This document shows, piece after piece, positions 1 to 12,455 of a DNA stretch of 64,000 bases; position 1 is the stretch's first letter; each line of letters begins with the position of its first letter. The DNA lies in the NCBI RefSeq assembly GCF_001625215.2, contig NC_030387.2:32263606-32327605 (forward strand), given 5' to 3'. Under the pieces are notes generated by a model that was not told where the DNA came from, searched no databases, and saw only the letters and a program-made list of their open reading frames with translations. The position numbers were made by a program, and so were the translations under genes. The stretch comes from Daucus carota subsp. sativus (Eukaryota > Streptophyta > Magnoliopsida > Apiales > Apiaceae).

Positions 1-792
1 GTCGATAAATAAATTATTGTCTTAAAAATCTCTCATTTATTGAAAAAAATTTGATTAATTTAAAAAAATACCCTTTTCTATTTATCGACGACACTCTGAT
101 TTGACTGAATATCACCGATTTATCGAAAAAATCAATGATGAATCTCCGACAAAACCTGAATTCATGAGTTTTATGATTAGTTCGAATTCCTGATTTCTAC
201 AATCATGTCGAAAATGCATAAATCTAAAAAATATTTAACTAATTAATTTTTGACTATTTTTATTTTCATAAATTAATCATTTATTTCTGAAAAAAATATA
301 TAAATATATATATTTTTTTCTAGAGATAAATGTCTTATTTCGTGTTAAACACTTGATACTAAAAGTATTATAATTTAATGAATTTCTCTCCCAAAATAAG
401 TTCTTATTTTCATGATACAAGGGCAGACATGCCTGTATGGCACAGATTTAACATAAATCACCTTACAACTTATGTATTCATTGTTAAAGAATACTAGGTT
501 TTTGGGCCATTACATTCATCAATGTCAAAACTTTTGTCCAAACAGGTATAACTGGCGATAGCCATTATAATTCGTGCAGCTGGTGATAGATTAATATTTA
601 CACCTACATTGTCTAAACTCTGATTACTTGCTTTTCTCTAAACACAACCAAGCATTTCAGTTCCAAAGTCTGCACTTCTGGGGAAATGACTATATTTAAG
701 GCCTTCTACAAGCTCTCAGCATCAGAGTTTCGGACGTATAATGCTTGGTAATCTAAGCAGGAATGCAATGCACATGACGATCCAGTGATAAG
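1..792. other. 3' flank of LYK-A, no gene seen
   Basis: AT-rich DNA downstream of the LYK-A stop codon. No open frame of note, no splice-bounded exon and no clear repeat was recognised. The part next to the gene presumably includes the 3' UTR and polyadenylation region, but no single signal stands out. Confidence 0.5.
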
Positions 793-3700
793 CTATCTTC
801 CAGACATTAGATTTACAAGATCTCGATCCTTATCTGATGAACTGACATGCCAGTTTCCAGTTCCAGATATAAGTGACATGAGTGCAACGACAACTGATCT
901 CATGCTTGGCCTTAGTACATGATTTTGTTGTGTACAAGCTTTTGCAAGTTGCGCTATCTGGAAATAAGAGGCAGAGCTGCAATCAGCAAGATCACGTGAA
1001 TTTGTAATTTTGTATTGACTAGAAAGAGTTCTTTTACCTTGCAAACTGAGTCGATGGGGTAGTCCTCACCAAGCCTGGGATCAACCAATTTGCGGAGATC
1101 TGTGCTGGGGTCAGGCTGGTTCATAACCTCTTCAAACTGTATTATATATACCAGTATTGAAAAAAATAAAATATAACCACCTGATAATGGTAAAATTTAT
1201 AATAGGAGAAACATAAAAGGGCAGCACAAAATTTGTAATCACAAAAATGGAGGAAATGAGAAGTAACCATAGCAACAATTCCCAGTGTTCCGGTAGAAAC
1301 TTCACCAGACTTGCCAATGGCTTCTCTTGCAGATATCAGTTCATAAAATACAACTCCAAAAGCATAGACATCTATCTTAGTCGAAACCTCTCCATACTGA
1401 GCATATCTGCAGAAACATTCTTTACTCATACGGAGAAAAATGAAATAGTCTTCTGAAGGAAGAATGCTTGGTCAGAGATGTATAAGTGATAAATGTAATG
1501 AAAAGTGGAAAGAGTATCTTACTCAGGAGGCATGTACCCAAAAGTACCCACAAGTTGAGTTTGCAAGGAACCAGTCCCGACTTCTACAAGTTTTGTCAAC
1601 CCAAAATCAGCAACCTGTAAAATTAGACTGTCTAGTCAAAAAAACGACCAACAACTTTTTTCCCATCTATTAATCTAGTATAATTAACCTTTGCATGTAA
1701 ATTTTTGTCTAGCAAAATGTTAGGGGACTTGATGTCACGATGAATGTAGGCGGGATTGGTGTGCTCGTGGATATATTCTAGTCCTCTAGCTGAATCGAGT
1801 GCAATTTGCAGCCTGGTAGACCATGATAATGGCTCCTTTTCTGCAACAACACGTATTTTAGTAATGGTTAGACTTGTATGGCTGGTAAAAGAAATTTTTG
1901 GTACCAGAGTAGATTTCTTATATGAACCTGAAAAACCACGCAGATGCTGGCATAAGTTTCCATTCTCGATGAACTCATAGACTATTATCAAGGAAGTCTC
2001 AACAGAATATCCAATTAAACGCACCTGCACTTGATAAGAGTATTTATTTTCTTAAGATGGGAGATAAGAACAGTCGTGAAACCTTCCATGACCTTAAGAT
2101 ATACATTTTAGTATTATGATATACTTAAAAACATGCTTTTAACAAGCTATTATACTTTTTCCACTATAATTGCTAGATCGAACTGCATTCGAAGAGCATC
2201 AGGGACACCAAATATAAATATCAAATCATGCAAACAAGTCCCCTTCATGGTTTATATAGTAAAGTCACCATGTTTTGCAGATTGTTTTCAAATATTTTTT
2301 CTTATGATGTATGTCTTTTATAAGGTTTAAAGTTATGCCTAGTTCGAGATGTAGGTTTCAGTAGAAGGAGTTACATAATGCAGTGTGATCTTGAAGATGA
2401 GATGTTACATTTAGCATGTTTCTTTGACATACAATGACTAACGACAAAATGTACGCTATACATGTATGCAGCATTAAGCATTCGAAAGTTGGTTAACAGT
2501 ACCAAGTTCACGTGATGAACATTTGTTAGAACCTTCAATTCAGCCAGAAATACTTTTGAAGCTTGCATATCCATCTTTTTGATTGCAACCTTCTGCAAGT
2601 TATATACAAATGTAGATAAACTTAACTAGATAGTGTGCAGAACATGAGTTCATCAACATAAATGATCCAAAAGTCAAACCAAAAAATTTAGTTAGTATTT
2701 TGCATCACTAGTTATCTTGCAAATATCAGAAATAATAAGGTAACATTTTATTTTGTACTGAAAAGACTTTTAGAACTTCATTAGTCAGTCAGACATTCCT
2801 TCTTCCAATTCAGATTTTTCTTTTTCTTTTTTTGGTTAAATACACAATCCTTTTTCCAATTCAGACAGAATATCTTATGATTTAATTGCATAGGTACTGA
2901 CCTCTCCTCTTAGCTCTGCATAATAAACAGAACCAAACCCTCCTTGACCAATCTTATTGGCCAGGCTGAAGTTGCTGGTGGCTTCAGCAAGTTCATTATA
3001 TGTGAATTCCAATGATTTGTCCACGGTGATACCCGTAAGCTTTGGCGAAACATCACCTCCGTAAGGACGAGAGCCTAGATTTTTCTGCAAGTCAATTCCA
3101 GAACCTGTTGACAACAATAAACAAGAGATTATATAGATACCTCCGACATGATTTTCCCAGTGAGTTTGAGTTACTAAGCTGTGTATTTAACTTCCAATCA
3201 AGATATATTGCAATATTATCTGTTTAATAAAAGAATGGAAAGAATGATAGAGTGATAATATATAACTTCATATACATCACTCTTAATTTATTAAACTAAA
3301 CAATTACCAATTTTATTCTCTATCGGGTGACCATCATAACTTGTTGGGCTAAATGAACTTTCATTAGAATTTTTGCGTCTGTAGACACCAAAGTAGAAAC
3401 AAGCAGCCAGAGCAAGAGTCACAGTAGCACCTGCAACGGATAGGCCTGCAATGACTTCACCACGTAGTCCTGCCCAAATTGTTTATAAGACTGTAAGATT
3501 AAGACAGACGTGAAAAAACGGTGGATTCCAAAATCTACCCTCCGAAGTATATAATATAGTCAAAGGCGAAGTACCAACCACTCGATCTGCAGAATCAGAC
3601 AAGGAAGATTAGGTATAATTAAAAGAAAAAAAGTGATATTAAAATCCTGAATAACAACAAGTGCTTAGTTACCTTGTTTTTAAGGGAGGGTAAGTCCTAG

Positions 3701-4684
3701 TTTGATCTGCATTTAATAGACATAAAATTGTCACAAACTTTAGAATATAAACGAACATCAATGACTCAATGTGGTTTTAATTATCCGGACAAGGGCTTCG
3801 TAATGTTTAACTACCAACCTATAGTTTCTAATTAAACACATCAATTTTGTTGGAAGGCAAGCGGCCCATTTATTGAAAACAAAGGTGCAAGATTTACACA
3901 TAAAAATCTAGAGGACCTCGAAACACTACTACCTTAAGTCCCCTGCAAACAAGCTAGGAACAAAAACTAAAGGTACAGCATAAGGAATATTATTACATAT
4001 CAGATAAAACTTGTAAGAATTCCAAATCACAAAATGATACGAAAAATTACCTTTTCCGGGAATAAAAACCATGCCTTCTCCGCTACTAAAATCCACACCA
4101 GGATTATAATCCATCAGCAACTTCTCCGAAAGTTCAACCCCTTGAGCAACCGAAGACAAATTCTCACCAGGCCTCAACGGATACGTAATAAACAACCCAT
4201 AATCCTTCGAAACCTTCTTATTCCCGCAAGAGCATAGCACCGGAACATTTAAACTTTGGTTCTTTTCAACCCACTGATCAGCATCAAAACCATTAAATTC
4301 AACCAACCATTCAACTCTAGTAAGCCTAGAATACACAATATCAGCAACCCTCTCATAAGCATTCCCAGTTTTACTCTTAAACCTAAACTGATGACCAAGA
4401 AACTCAGAATCTGAACCCCTTAAACACCCACATTGAAATGGAACATTCACTCTCTGGCCTTTATAAATCTTGTTAAAATTATATATCTGCGGATTATAAC
4501 CCATGATGTTACTATAATTTGTGTTGAAGGCCTCGGTTAGGAGAGTTAGATTTGCTCCACCCCATAAGTAGTATGAAGCTAAAGCAGTGCATTCACCATG
4601 GCACTTCTTGGAATCAACTTTGATGGTGTAAAACAAGGTGACCATGATGAGAAAAGAACACAATTGTGAGCTGGGTTTCACCAT
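793..4684 (-). CDS. CERK1: LysM receptor-like kinase, CERK1/NFR1 (LYK-I) type, copy A
   Basis: Predicted plasma-membrane receptor kinase that binds chitin-type or lipo-chitooligosaccharide ligands outside and phosphorylates targets inside. Twelve exons (minus): 4051-4684, 3673-3706, 3579-3586 (8-bp microexon), 3308-3469, 2902-3104, 2503-2592, 1928-2024, 1689-1840, 1523-1614, 1268-1406, 1038-1136, 793-957. All phases agree and give about 624 residues, against 617 in Arabidopsis CERK1. Seen: signal peptide (about 1-25), LysM ectodomain with CHGEC and two CxC motifs (CGC, CSC), and a transmembrane segment followed by YRRK in exon 4. The kinase has GQGGFGSV (332-339), Lys352, Glu365, HRDIKSPN (443-450), DFG (463-465), GTFGYMPPE (483-491) and then YAQYG. 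It ends in NLMSGR, like CERK1. The YAQ triplet is associated with symbiosis-competent LYKs (NFR1 and relatives), so a dual immune/symbiotic role is possible but inferred. The ATG starts the longest frame and directly precedes the signal peptide. Confidence 0.93.
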
Positions 4685-6045
4685 TTTTGCATCAAGAAGA
4701 GGTGCAAGAATTGAAAAAGATGAGAGCTTTTGAATGGGGAAGAGTTGAAGTGTGAAAATGTGAGGTGGGCTTGTGAGGAAGGGAAGACTGGTTTGTTAGT
4801 CTTTGGCAGTAGTGTGGAAATGTGATGGGTCTAGAACTAGAAGTTGTGAATGTGAAACTCAAGACTTTTTGTGTCGTGGACTTTTGTCGTCAATGGGCGA
4901 TTATTAATATTCTGATTATCACAGTCCGAAAAATATCAGAAATATCAGTTATTAATATTATATCAAAAATGATACTCCCTCCGCCTCAAAAGGTTATATA
5001 CATTTGTCGTGCACACGGAGACCAAGAAAAAGTGTAAAAAATAATAAAGTTAGATGAAAAGTGGGTAAAGTGGCGGGATCCATTTGTATTTAATTATAGA
5101 TTTGTGATAGTGGACAAAAGTAGTGGGTGTAATAGTGTTTATATTATTATAAAATGAAGATAGTGGAAGGAAGTAGTTGATGTAATAGTGTTTTACATTA
5201 TTAAAAGTTGCTATTTTAGGAATGTATAGAAATGATGGGACATCCCAAAAAAAACTGTATAGAAATGACCGGGACGGAGGGAGTAAGAAATATATAGGCG
5301 ATGACGCGATGTATCGCGTAGTTTTTTGGATATTGATTAAAGCTGTCCAATAAAAAAATTAGACACGCTTAGATTATCCGACATAAATAAATGATATTTT
5401 AGTCCATTTTTCTTAATTTTATTATTTTAATATGTTGTGCGACATATGAACCTTTTCATAAAAATCAAGAGATTGTATTCAACTCTCTATAATGTTTTCC
5501 TCAAAAAAAAAAAAAAACTCTCTATAATGTTTTAATTCAGTTATATTGTTATATAACAAAAATTATATAAAATAATTTTAATCATGCCAGCCGAAATGAC
5601 ATAAAATCACTAATTATAATTATGTGAAATTTGTTAAACATATTCTCCCTTCGTCCATTCTTTAAGTATACTGTTTGCACGCATTTTGAGTTCCTCATAA
5701 AATATAATTTTATAACGTATTTTTCATTTATTTTTTTTGAATAAAAGTTTAAACGTCAAACTTTTTTCAGATTTTTAAAATAAATAAATATATAATATAA
5801 GTATACTTTATAATTGATAATGCATACGCGAAACAGGTTTAACTCTGAACTATCATTCTTTAAACAAATATTCTAATTGATAATGCATACCCGAAACAGA
5901 TTTATGAATAAAAACGCCATGTTAGTAATATATCAATAAATTCCAAATGAAGTCTTTCAATATCCATATCTTCATATCTTGCAATCAGATCCAAGATATG
6001 ACAAATTAAGAAGTCAAGATAAAAGGAGAAGAGGAAGCCATTAGA
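4685..6045. other. Intergenic: LYK-A 5' flank and F-box remnant 3' flank
   Basis: Includes the presumptive promoter and 5' UTR of LYK-A next to 4684, one Stowaway-like MITE (listed separately) and AT-rich DNA. A sequence near 5644-5800 begins like another Stowaway end (CTCCCTTCGTCC) but no matching opposite end was found. No gene seen. Confidence 0.5.
4975..5283. mobile_element. Stowaway-like MITE (Tc1/Mariner type)
   Basis: 309-bp non-autonomous element. The left end reads CTCCCTCCGCCTC and the right end is the inverse of CTCCCTCCGTCCC. It is flanked by TA at 4973-4974 and 5284-5285, the target duplication typical of Stowaway. No coding capacity. It lies about 290 bp upstream of the LYK-A start codon, within or close to the promoter region. 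Confidence 0.8.
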
Positions 6046-6487
6046 TTAATAACAACGAGATGAACCCTGAACGAAACGCATTTCAACCCCAGGAGAAGCT
6101 CGTCGAAAACGCAACACTTCATTCACCGGTTCCAAGGCTTCACCATATTCAGCATCAAGTGAAATGCTAATCACCTCAAGCAGCGGAGAACGTCCAAGCA
6201 CAAACTTGACAAATTCCATGTCATGTTTGGTGATAATGTGTGACAACTTTGCTGTTCTAAGATGTTTAAATGTGAAATCAGCAGGACACTGCCTCTCCCA
6301 AATGTCAAAATCTGCAGTTCTATAATGAGGAGGATCGGGTGCTTCATCACGACCCTGTGTCATCAAAAGGGAGACAAGATAAGTAAAGGCTAATAGAACA
6401 ACAAAAAAACAAAAGCCAAAGCCAAAGCATATAACACGACATGTGACTTACATATATATCCCTTTCGTCAAGTGAAAGATCAGGGGA
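6046..6487 (-). pseudogene. F-box/FBD gene remnant: last two exons only
   Basis: Two exons match the 3' end of the neighbouring F-box/FBD genes: 6452-6487 (12 codons, SPDLSLDERDIY) and 6046-6354 (FBD domain, WERQCPADFTFKHLRTAKL, ending in its own TAA). Splice borders and frame are intact. Homology to the 9504-11262 gene continues through the preceding intron to about 6727 and then stops. The F-box exon and exon 2 are absent upstream. Sequence resembling the 5' flank of these genes reappears at about 6750-6790 and 7420-7500, so the front of the gene seems to have been lost by internal deletion. It cannot encode an F-box and is probably non-functional. Confidence 0.8.
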
Positions 6488-6833
6488 CTGCAAGATCAAG
6501 TAAAAAAAGAGAACATATCATTTACACAAAATTATGATGTTCACTAAATTCTATATTTACACAAACATATTTTTTATATACTCAAGTTCTCTTTTTAACA
6601 TCATAATCTAATGGCAATAAAATCAAGAGTATCTACATATTAACCATACATAACTTGAAAACTATAATATAAGATATAATTCAAATCAAATTAAGTAACA
6701 AATTTATGTATTCATCATTAAAGAAATAAAATGTAATATTAGCACTTTTTATCTATGTATAACTGCGTGTTGGAGAAGCTTCGGAGTCAAAGTACTTTTG
6801 TCTACTTGATTATTTGACACGTATGTTAAAGTA

Positions 6834-7068
6834 CTCCCTCTGTCCCATTTTAACTGATATTTGACTTTTTAACACGTATATTGAGGTATGAAAAAACAAT
6901 ATCTACACTCAATAAAAAATTTCAATTCTTATATTAAATAAAAGTTTAAACTCTAAACTTTTATTTGATATAAATTTTATAAAAAATAATCATGTTTAGA
7001 TGTAATTTTTTTAGCATCTTAAAATACGTGTAAAAAAATCAAAAGCAGTTAAAATGGGACGGAGGGAG
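6834..7068. mobile_element. Stowaway-like MITE
   Basis: 235-bp element with inverted ends CTCCCTCTGTCCCATTTTAA and TTAAAATGGGACGGAGGGAG, bounded by TA at 6832-6833 and 7069-7070. It belongs to the same family as the copy at 9026-9261 but lies in the opposite orientation, as judged by the inner sequences around the ACACGTAT motifs. No coding sequence. Confidence 0.88.
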
Positions 7069-8429
7069 TATTTTTTATTCTTTAACTGGGTGTAAGAAAA
7101 ACTTAAAAAATTGAGTAAAATAGTGATAGGAAAGAAAGCGGTGATGAAAGTGGAGATGGGGTTTCTCAAAAACGAAATGAGCGAATATCCATGTAGAACA
7201 GCGTTTTGGAGAAGCTTAGGAGTTTAGATGGGTTTTTTTGGTGGGTACTCATGGCACATGCTAAGTCCAGAATTTGATATATTTGAGAAGTTTTTGATTA
7301 GTGTGGTTGGTATATTTGTAAGGGTCCACCATTATTAAGATATGAGAACCAATTAAAAGTTCTCAAATTTATAAAATTTCGCCCTTGTGCCAATGAACAC
7401 ATACTAAAAAAACCGTTCATTCCATTATACCCGCCTTTTGCCTGGGAAAAAACCTCTGGGAACCACAATTTCAGCAATTTCGATTTTTGACGTGTGTCGT
7501 CTAGTACACTTGACCATCATTTTTTTAAATAATTAATTTATATAATAATTTTATTTATTTAAAAGATAATTTTAAATATATGAAACACTAAGAAAACTCA
7601 TATTTAAATTAATAATATGTGTAATAATAAAAATTAACAATACTGAAATTTATTCTTAATTTAGTCATAAACAACTACCCGAATTAAAACCTAGACAAAA
7701 AGCCGATGAAGGGACAATTTAGAAATTAATCCAAATATTAATTGAAACTGATTTAATATATTTTTATATATATACCAATATTTTATCTTATAATATTTAT
7801 ATATTCATATTCTTATATAATTAAAATAACATAATTTTATATATCACGAAAATATTACATATCAGTGCTTTCTCTAGTGCCGGGAAGTGGGAAATATGAG
7901 AGCTCTTTTATATGGTCCGTTCACAAATCAAATTAATTATATTTTGATAGAATTTTACATGTATTATATATTTGAAAAAATAATTAAAATTATATCATTA
8001 AAAAGTATATTTAGTATATTTTATTATGCAACTTTCAAATTTTAAAAAGTAATGGATAAATAATTTATAATATTTAGTCAAAAATTGGTCAAGACACCTC
8101 CTTGATATTAAAATGCACATGTAAGAGAGGACGGAAGCTGTGACGCTTAAAGCAAGGATAATCTCCTTAACATAGAATAATGCTAAGGTTACATATTTGC
8201 TTCGGTAAGAAATAACATAATGAGTAAATGTATGATGTATCACAGGTGTTTCGTATTATTCAGTTCAATAAGAAATGCAAACTCCTGTTCTGCATCCACG
8301 GCATGTTCTGCACCTCTTGAAGTTTCATCAAGTGTTTGTGGAGTGTTTGACTCTAAAAAATTTCTGACATAAGTATTCGTGCCAAAACGTTGTTCCCAGT
8401 AAATAAAACGAATGGAGTTATAGGATCTA

Positions 8430-9012
8430 CGGTAAAAACTCTATAAATTAATAATGTCGGGACTGGAGAATTTTATTAATTTAAAGAGTTATTAATTTAT
8501 CAAAAAATTAATAATTATTAATTTAAAAAGTTTTTAACCGATTATAGTGTACATACCACCAGACAAAAAGGCAAATTAGTATATGTTTTTAGAATTACGT
8601 TGCCGCCGAATCCTAGGAATCAACGTAAATTAGTAAATATTGTGTTGATATGTACTGGAAATCAATAATGACTTTTGAAGTACTACACAATAAATGTAAA
8701 TGAGAGGAATAAACGTGTTCAATGTACAATATTCTTAAGTAAGTTTGGCATATATAAATTACATGAATGGAAAATAGACAACTACTGAATCATATTTCAG
8801 TAGAGTGTAATATAATTTTTCAGTTTCCATGAATTATTAATATATGATTTTCTTGGGACCGAAAATTATAAAGAGATCTCTTGAAAAATTATTATCTTAT
8901 TATTTTATCGAGTTTTTCAAAATTTTACATTGGCCCAAGTCGGGACCGGACAAATTTATTATTTTAGAGAGTTTATTAATTTACCGAGTATTAATTTATG
9001 GAGTTTCTACTG
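8430..9012. mobile_element. Emigrant-like MITE (pogo/Tc1-Mariner group)
   Basis: 583-bp element whose left end has AAACTCTATAAATTAATAAT and whose right end is the inverse of CAGTAGAAACTCCATAAATT. This resembles the Emigrant terminal repeat known from Arabidopsis. It is flanked by TA at 8428-8429 and 9013-9014. Short GTCGGGACCGG-type motifs lie just inside the ends. The homologous tract near 13400-13420 (GGATCTAATCAGTTGACAC) lacks the insertion and serves as an empty site. Confidence 0.72.
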
Positions 9013-9025
9013 TACTTAACTAGTA

Positions 9026-9261
9026 CTCCCTCCGTCCCATTTTAACTGCTTTTGACTTTTTTTACACGTATTTTAAGGTGTTAAAAAAATCACATCTAAA
9101 CATAATTATTGTTTATAAAATTTATATCAAATAAAAGTTTAAAATCTAAACTTTTATTTGATATAAGAATTAAATCTTTTTATTGAGCGTAGATACTATT
9201 TTTTTACACCTCAATATACGTGTCAAAAAGTCAAACATCAGTTAAAATGAGACAGAGGGAG
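9026..9261. mobile_element. Stowaway-like MITE
   Basis: 236-bp element starting CTCCCTCCGTCCCATTTTAA with an inverted end at 9261 and TA duplications at 9024-9025 and 9262-9263. It lies only 13 bp to the right of the Emigrant-like element, and both are missing from the homologous site at about 13410. Confidence 0.87.
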
Positions 9262-9503
9262 TAGTTGACACTGACTGGGTCAAATCCCGAAACTTTTTCG
9301 AAAATCAGGTCTAACCCATAATTTTGAATCTGAAAATTAGCTTAAATACACTAGCTCAAATGCAACAACTTGACTACACAAGCCCACCACAGCTGCAATC
9401 TGTGCTGTGGAATTATTTTGCAAAACTGATTGTTTTCCCGCGTGCAATCTGATCCAAGGAATGACAACATTAAGCAGCTAAGATAAAGGGAGAAGGGAAG
9501 ACA

Positions 9504-11262
9504 TTAGATTAAATAACGAGGTGAACCCTGAAAGAAACTTATTTCAACCCCAGGAGAAGCTCGTCGAAAACGCAACACTTCATTCACCGGCTCCAAGGTT
9601 TCACCATATTCAGTATCAAGTGATATGCTAATCACCTCAAGCAGCGGAGAACGTCCAAGCAAAAATCTGACGAATTCCATTTCATTTTTGCTGATAATGT
9701 GTGACAACTTCGCTGTTCTAAGATGTTTAAATGTGAAATCTGCAGGACATTGCCTCTCCCAAATGTCAAAATCTGCAGTCTTATAATGAGGAGGATCGGG
9801 TGCTTCACCATGACCCTGTGTGATCAAAAGGGAGACAGGATAAGTAAAGGATAGAACAATAACAAAACAAAAGCCAAAGCCAAAGCCAAAGGATATAACA
9901 CAACATGGGACTTACATACATATCCCTTACGTCAAGTGAAAGATCAGGGGACTGCAAGATCAAGTAAAAATGGAGAGCACATCATTTACACAGAATTATG
10001 ATGTTTACTAAATTCTATATTTACACAAACATTTTTTTATATACTCAAGTTCTCTTTTCAACATCATAATCTAATGGAAATAAAATGAAGAGTATCTACA
10101 TATTAACCATACATAACTTGAAAACTATAATATAAGATATAGTTCAAATCAAATTAAGTAACAAATTTATGTATTCATCATTAAAGAACCTCCTCCTGTA
10201 TAACATTATATGTGACTTACTGATATTTGAAGTTCCTGTAGATTAGGGGACTGCAAAAGGAGGTGAAGAACATACACCACTTTATCCAAGTCTTCATAAT
10301 CCATGTTTCCTATTTCAATGGACTTTAGATAATCATATGTAACAGGAACCTTCCGAAGGATATCACCTCTCCAAGCCTGAGCAAAAGGGACATTAGTAAA
10401 CGAGAGTAAAAAAAGAGTGGATCAATTGTAAACTCGGACTCTAATAGAAAGATACAGAAAATGGAAAAAATAACACCTTTTCCCGATCTATTAAGAAAAA
10501 ATACGAAGTGACAAAAAGTTAGCAATTTACCAATGGATAGAAACATATGCTCATAGCAACCACAAGTGGTGTGTCTTTAAGATATAAGTCTTCAAAATTT
10601 CCTTCCACAATAAGATGCTTCAGATTTGGGGCACGGATGGTCAAAGCTAGCTTGTCCATATTACAAAATTTAAACATTTCAAGAAGGGGGCAGCCTGAAA
10701 TAAGGTTTTCAATGACCTTAAGTGTAATGGTAACACCATGTAGCTCAAGGTACTTTAGACATGGATATCCTTGAAATTCTACAGGAGGTTTGACAGTAAA
10801 CGCAGAAAGCATCAGTCTGTTCAGTTTTTGAAAAGTAAATATAATACGAGGTATGGACAACCCTGGGTAATCCCACTTCCATTTATGTCCGGGTACATTA
10901 AGAACTAACTCTTTTATATCTTTCATTGATATGACAAGTAGCCATTGATAAATTTCAGTAGACTCTTTCAAGTACGATGCAGAAAGTTTGAACTTCAGAA
11001 TAGGGCCATCATGAAGCATAAGAAATCGCATGATAAAGTCCACAAATTCTTTCTCAGCAACGTTTTTGTCATCGCGAAGACATAAACTCTTGTCATCATA
11101 TACGAGTTCTGTCATGGTTTTCCATTGATACCTCCACTTGCTAGACAGAACGCTGGTTCTTACAGCATCCCTTATTGGCAGTTTCGTTAGAATCAAATCA
11201 TGAATGCTTCGAGGCAGATCACTGATAATATCCTTGCTTGAGAATTTAGTCAATTTACTCAT
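9504..11262 (-). CDS. F-box/FBD/LRR-like protein (At1g13570 type), copy 1
   Basis: Predicted substrate adaptor of an SCF (Skp1-Cullin-F-box) E3 ubiquitin ligase. Exons (minus): 10531-11262, 10221-10376, 9916-9951, 9504-9815. All are phase 0 and give 411 residues, close to the size of Arabidopsis At1g13570. The N-terminus carries an F-box (about residues 11-50; SDLPRSIHDLILTKLPIRD, then the SSKWRYQW signature). A leucine-rich RNI-like middle follows (LVLNVPGH, LNRLMLSAFTV, LKYLELHGVTI), and a C-terminal FBD domain lies in the last exon (CPADFTFKHLRTAKLSHI, FLLGRSPLLEVISISL). The start is the ATG in front of SKLTKFSSKD, preceded by an acceptor-like TTTTGTAG that suggests a 5'-UTR intron. It is the close paralogue of the gene at 18389-20117. 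Its substrate cannot be told from sequence. Confidence 0.9.
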
Positions 11263-11917
11263 TTTGGATCCCTACAAAAGCCTGAAATTATGAGTAAGAG
11301 ATCATTTCCACAATCAACCTATTATAAAAATAATACAGTAAATATCTAATATACACAGTCCCTTGCATGTTTTTTGAAAACTGAGGTGATATTAGGAGTG
11401 AAGTACAAAAGTTGATATAGTTTATGGCAGCAAAAAGGAAATCCCTGCACAATTTTGACAAAAATAGGACAATATGAATATAACTAGACTAATTAAACCT
11501 AGATTCTCTGAGGTTCAATGACAGTCCAAACCAGTAAAATCTAATGTACCATTTGGTTGGAAATGGAAAGAAATCCGTCCTTTGTGACAAAATATTCATA
11601 ACATGTCCACTCCCCCCTATATTCATTGTGTTTTGCTGACCCACCCTCTCCCTTTGTAACTTAGGCAGTGACTTCACACATGGCTAGCAAACACAATTTT
11701 ATAAGTTCATTGCAACTTGCATAGGTAATGACTTCCTATCAGAACCCACCAAGCATCTAGGTTTATTCAGTATCTCGACATTCAACCGCAGTGCAAACCA
11801 ATAAACATTAACATTCCTTTTGCATGGAAATGGAAATAAATCTGTACTTTGTGACAAAATATTCATAATTTGTTCCCACTTTCCCCAACATTCATTACAT
11901 TCTCTTAGAGCTCAATA

Positions 11918-12127
11918 CTCCCTCCCTTGTCTTCTGACATTTTGACACTTATGTTAAAGTGTTTTAACTATATAATCAAAAATATTATTTTTAAAATTTT
12001 ATTTTTCTAAATAAAAATATTATATCAATACTTTTATTCAAAAAAAAAGACATACTTTGAAAATAATATTTATAGCAAGCACTGGATATGTGGACTAAAA
12101 AATCGAAAGTCAGATATTCGGAGGGAG
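11918..12127. mobile_element. Stowaway-like MITE shared by both F-box leaders
   Basis: 210-bp element, starting CTCCCTCCCTTGTCTTCTGA and ending CGGAGGGAG, flanked by TA at 11916-11917 and 12128-12129. The same element is found at the corresponding place in the other F-box leader (20962-21398) with matching outer flanks (ACATTCTCTTAGAGCTCAA), so it was inserted before the two genes were duplicated. Confidence 0.78.
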
Positions 12128-12164
12128 TATTTGAAAATAATATTTTTAGCAAGTACAGGATATG

Positions 12165-12455
12165 TGTACTAGGCTCAACTCGACTCCGGCTCGTTTAATT
12201 AAACGAGCTGAGTTCGGATAGAGGTTTAGGCTCGAATAAGTGTAAAATTAAATGAGCTCTCTCGCAAACCCAGCTCGTTTAGCTGAACGAGCCGGCTCGA
12301 CTCGACTCTTGAAATTAAACGAGTCGAGTTCGGGCGGGGATTTAGGCTCATTAAATAGGCTCGTTAAACGAGCCGGCTCGGCACGGCTCGATTAACTTCT
12401 GCTCGAATTACGCCCGGCTCGAAACCCGGCTCGCTCGGCCCGAATTACACCCCTA
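12165..12455. repeat. GC-rich palindromic repeat, possible transposon insertion
   Basis: About 290 bp with many short inverted and direct copies of GCTCGTTTAATTAAACGAGC-like and CGGCTCG motifs, much richer in GC than the surrounding DNA. The matching place in the paralogous leader (around 21440-21465) runs straight into ACTGAATACACTACACCTCA without it, so this looks like an insertion after the duplication. The family was not identified and no clear target duplication was found. Confidence 0.5.

Larger units (their letters stand above)
6728..9503. other. Intergenic with three MITEs and LYK-flank relics
   Basis: AT-rich, no gene. Short pieces at 6750-6790 and 7420-7500 resemble the 5' leader region of the F-box genes (compare 12660-12770 and 21680-21760). 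The segments 8355-8429 and 9263-9345 match the 3' flank of LYK-B (13321-13470). From about 9405 the DNA matches the 3' flank of the last F-box gene (from about 18295). Two Stowaway-like MITEs and one Emigrant-like MITE are listed separately. Between 7500 and 8350 only AT-rich sequence is seen. Confidence 0.6.

Noticed and set aside
7998-8243. 81-codon minus-strand frame in AT-rich DNA
   Set aside because: No homology, no splice context and composition typical of random AT-rich sequence.
10547-10774. Forward frames opposite the F-box genes (also 19402-19629)
   Set aside because: Antisense shadows of the first exon of the F-box/FBD genes.
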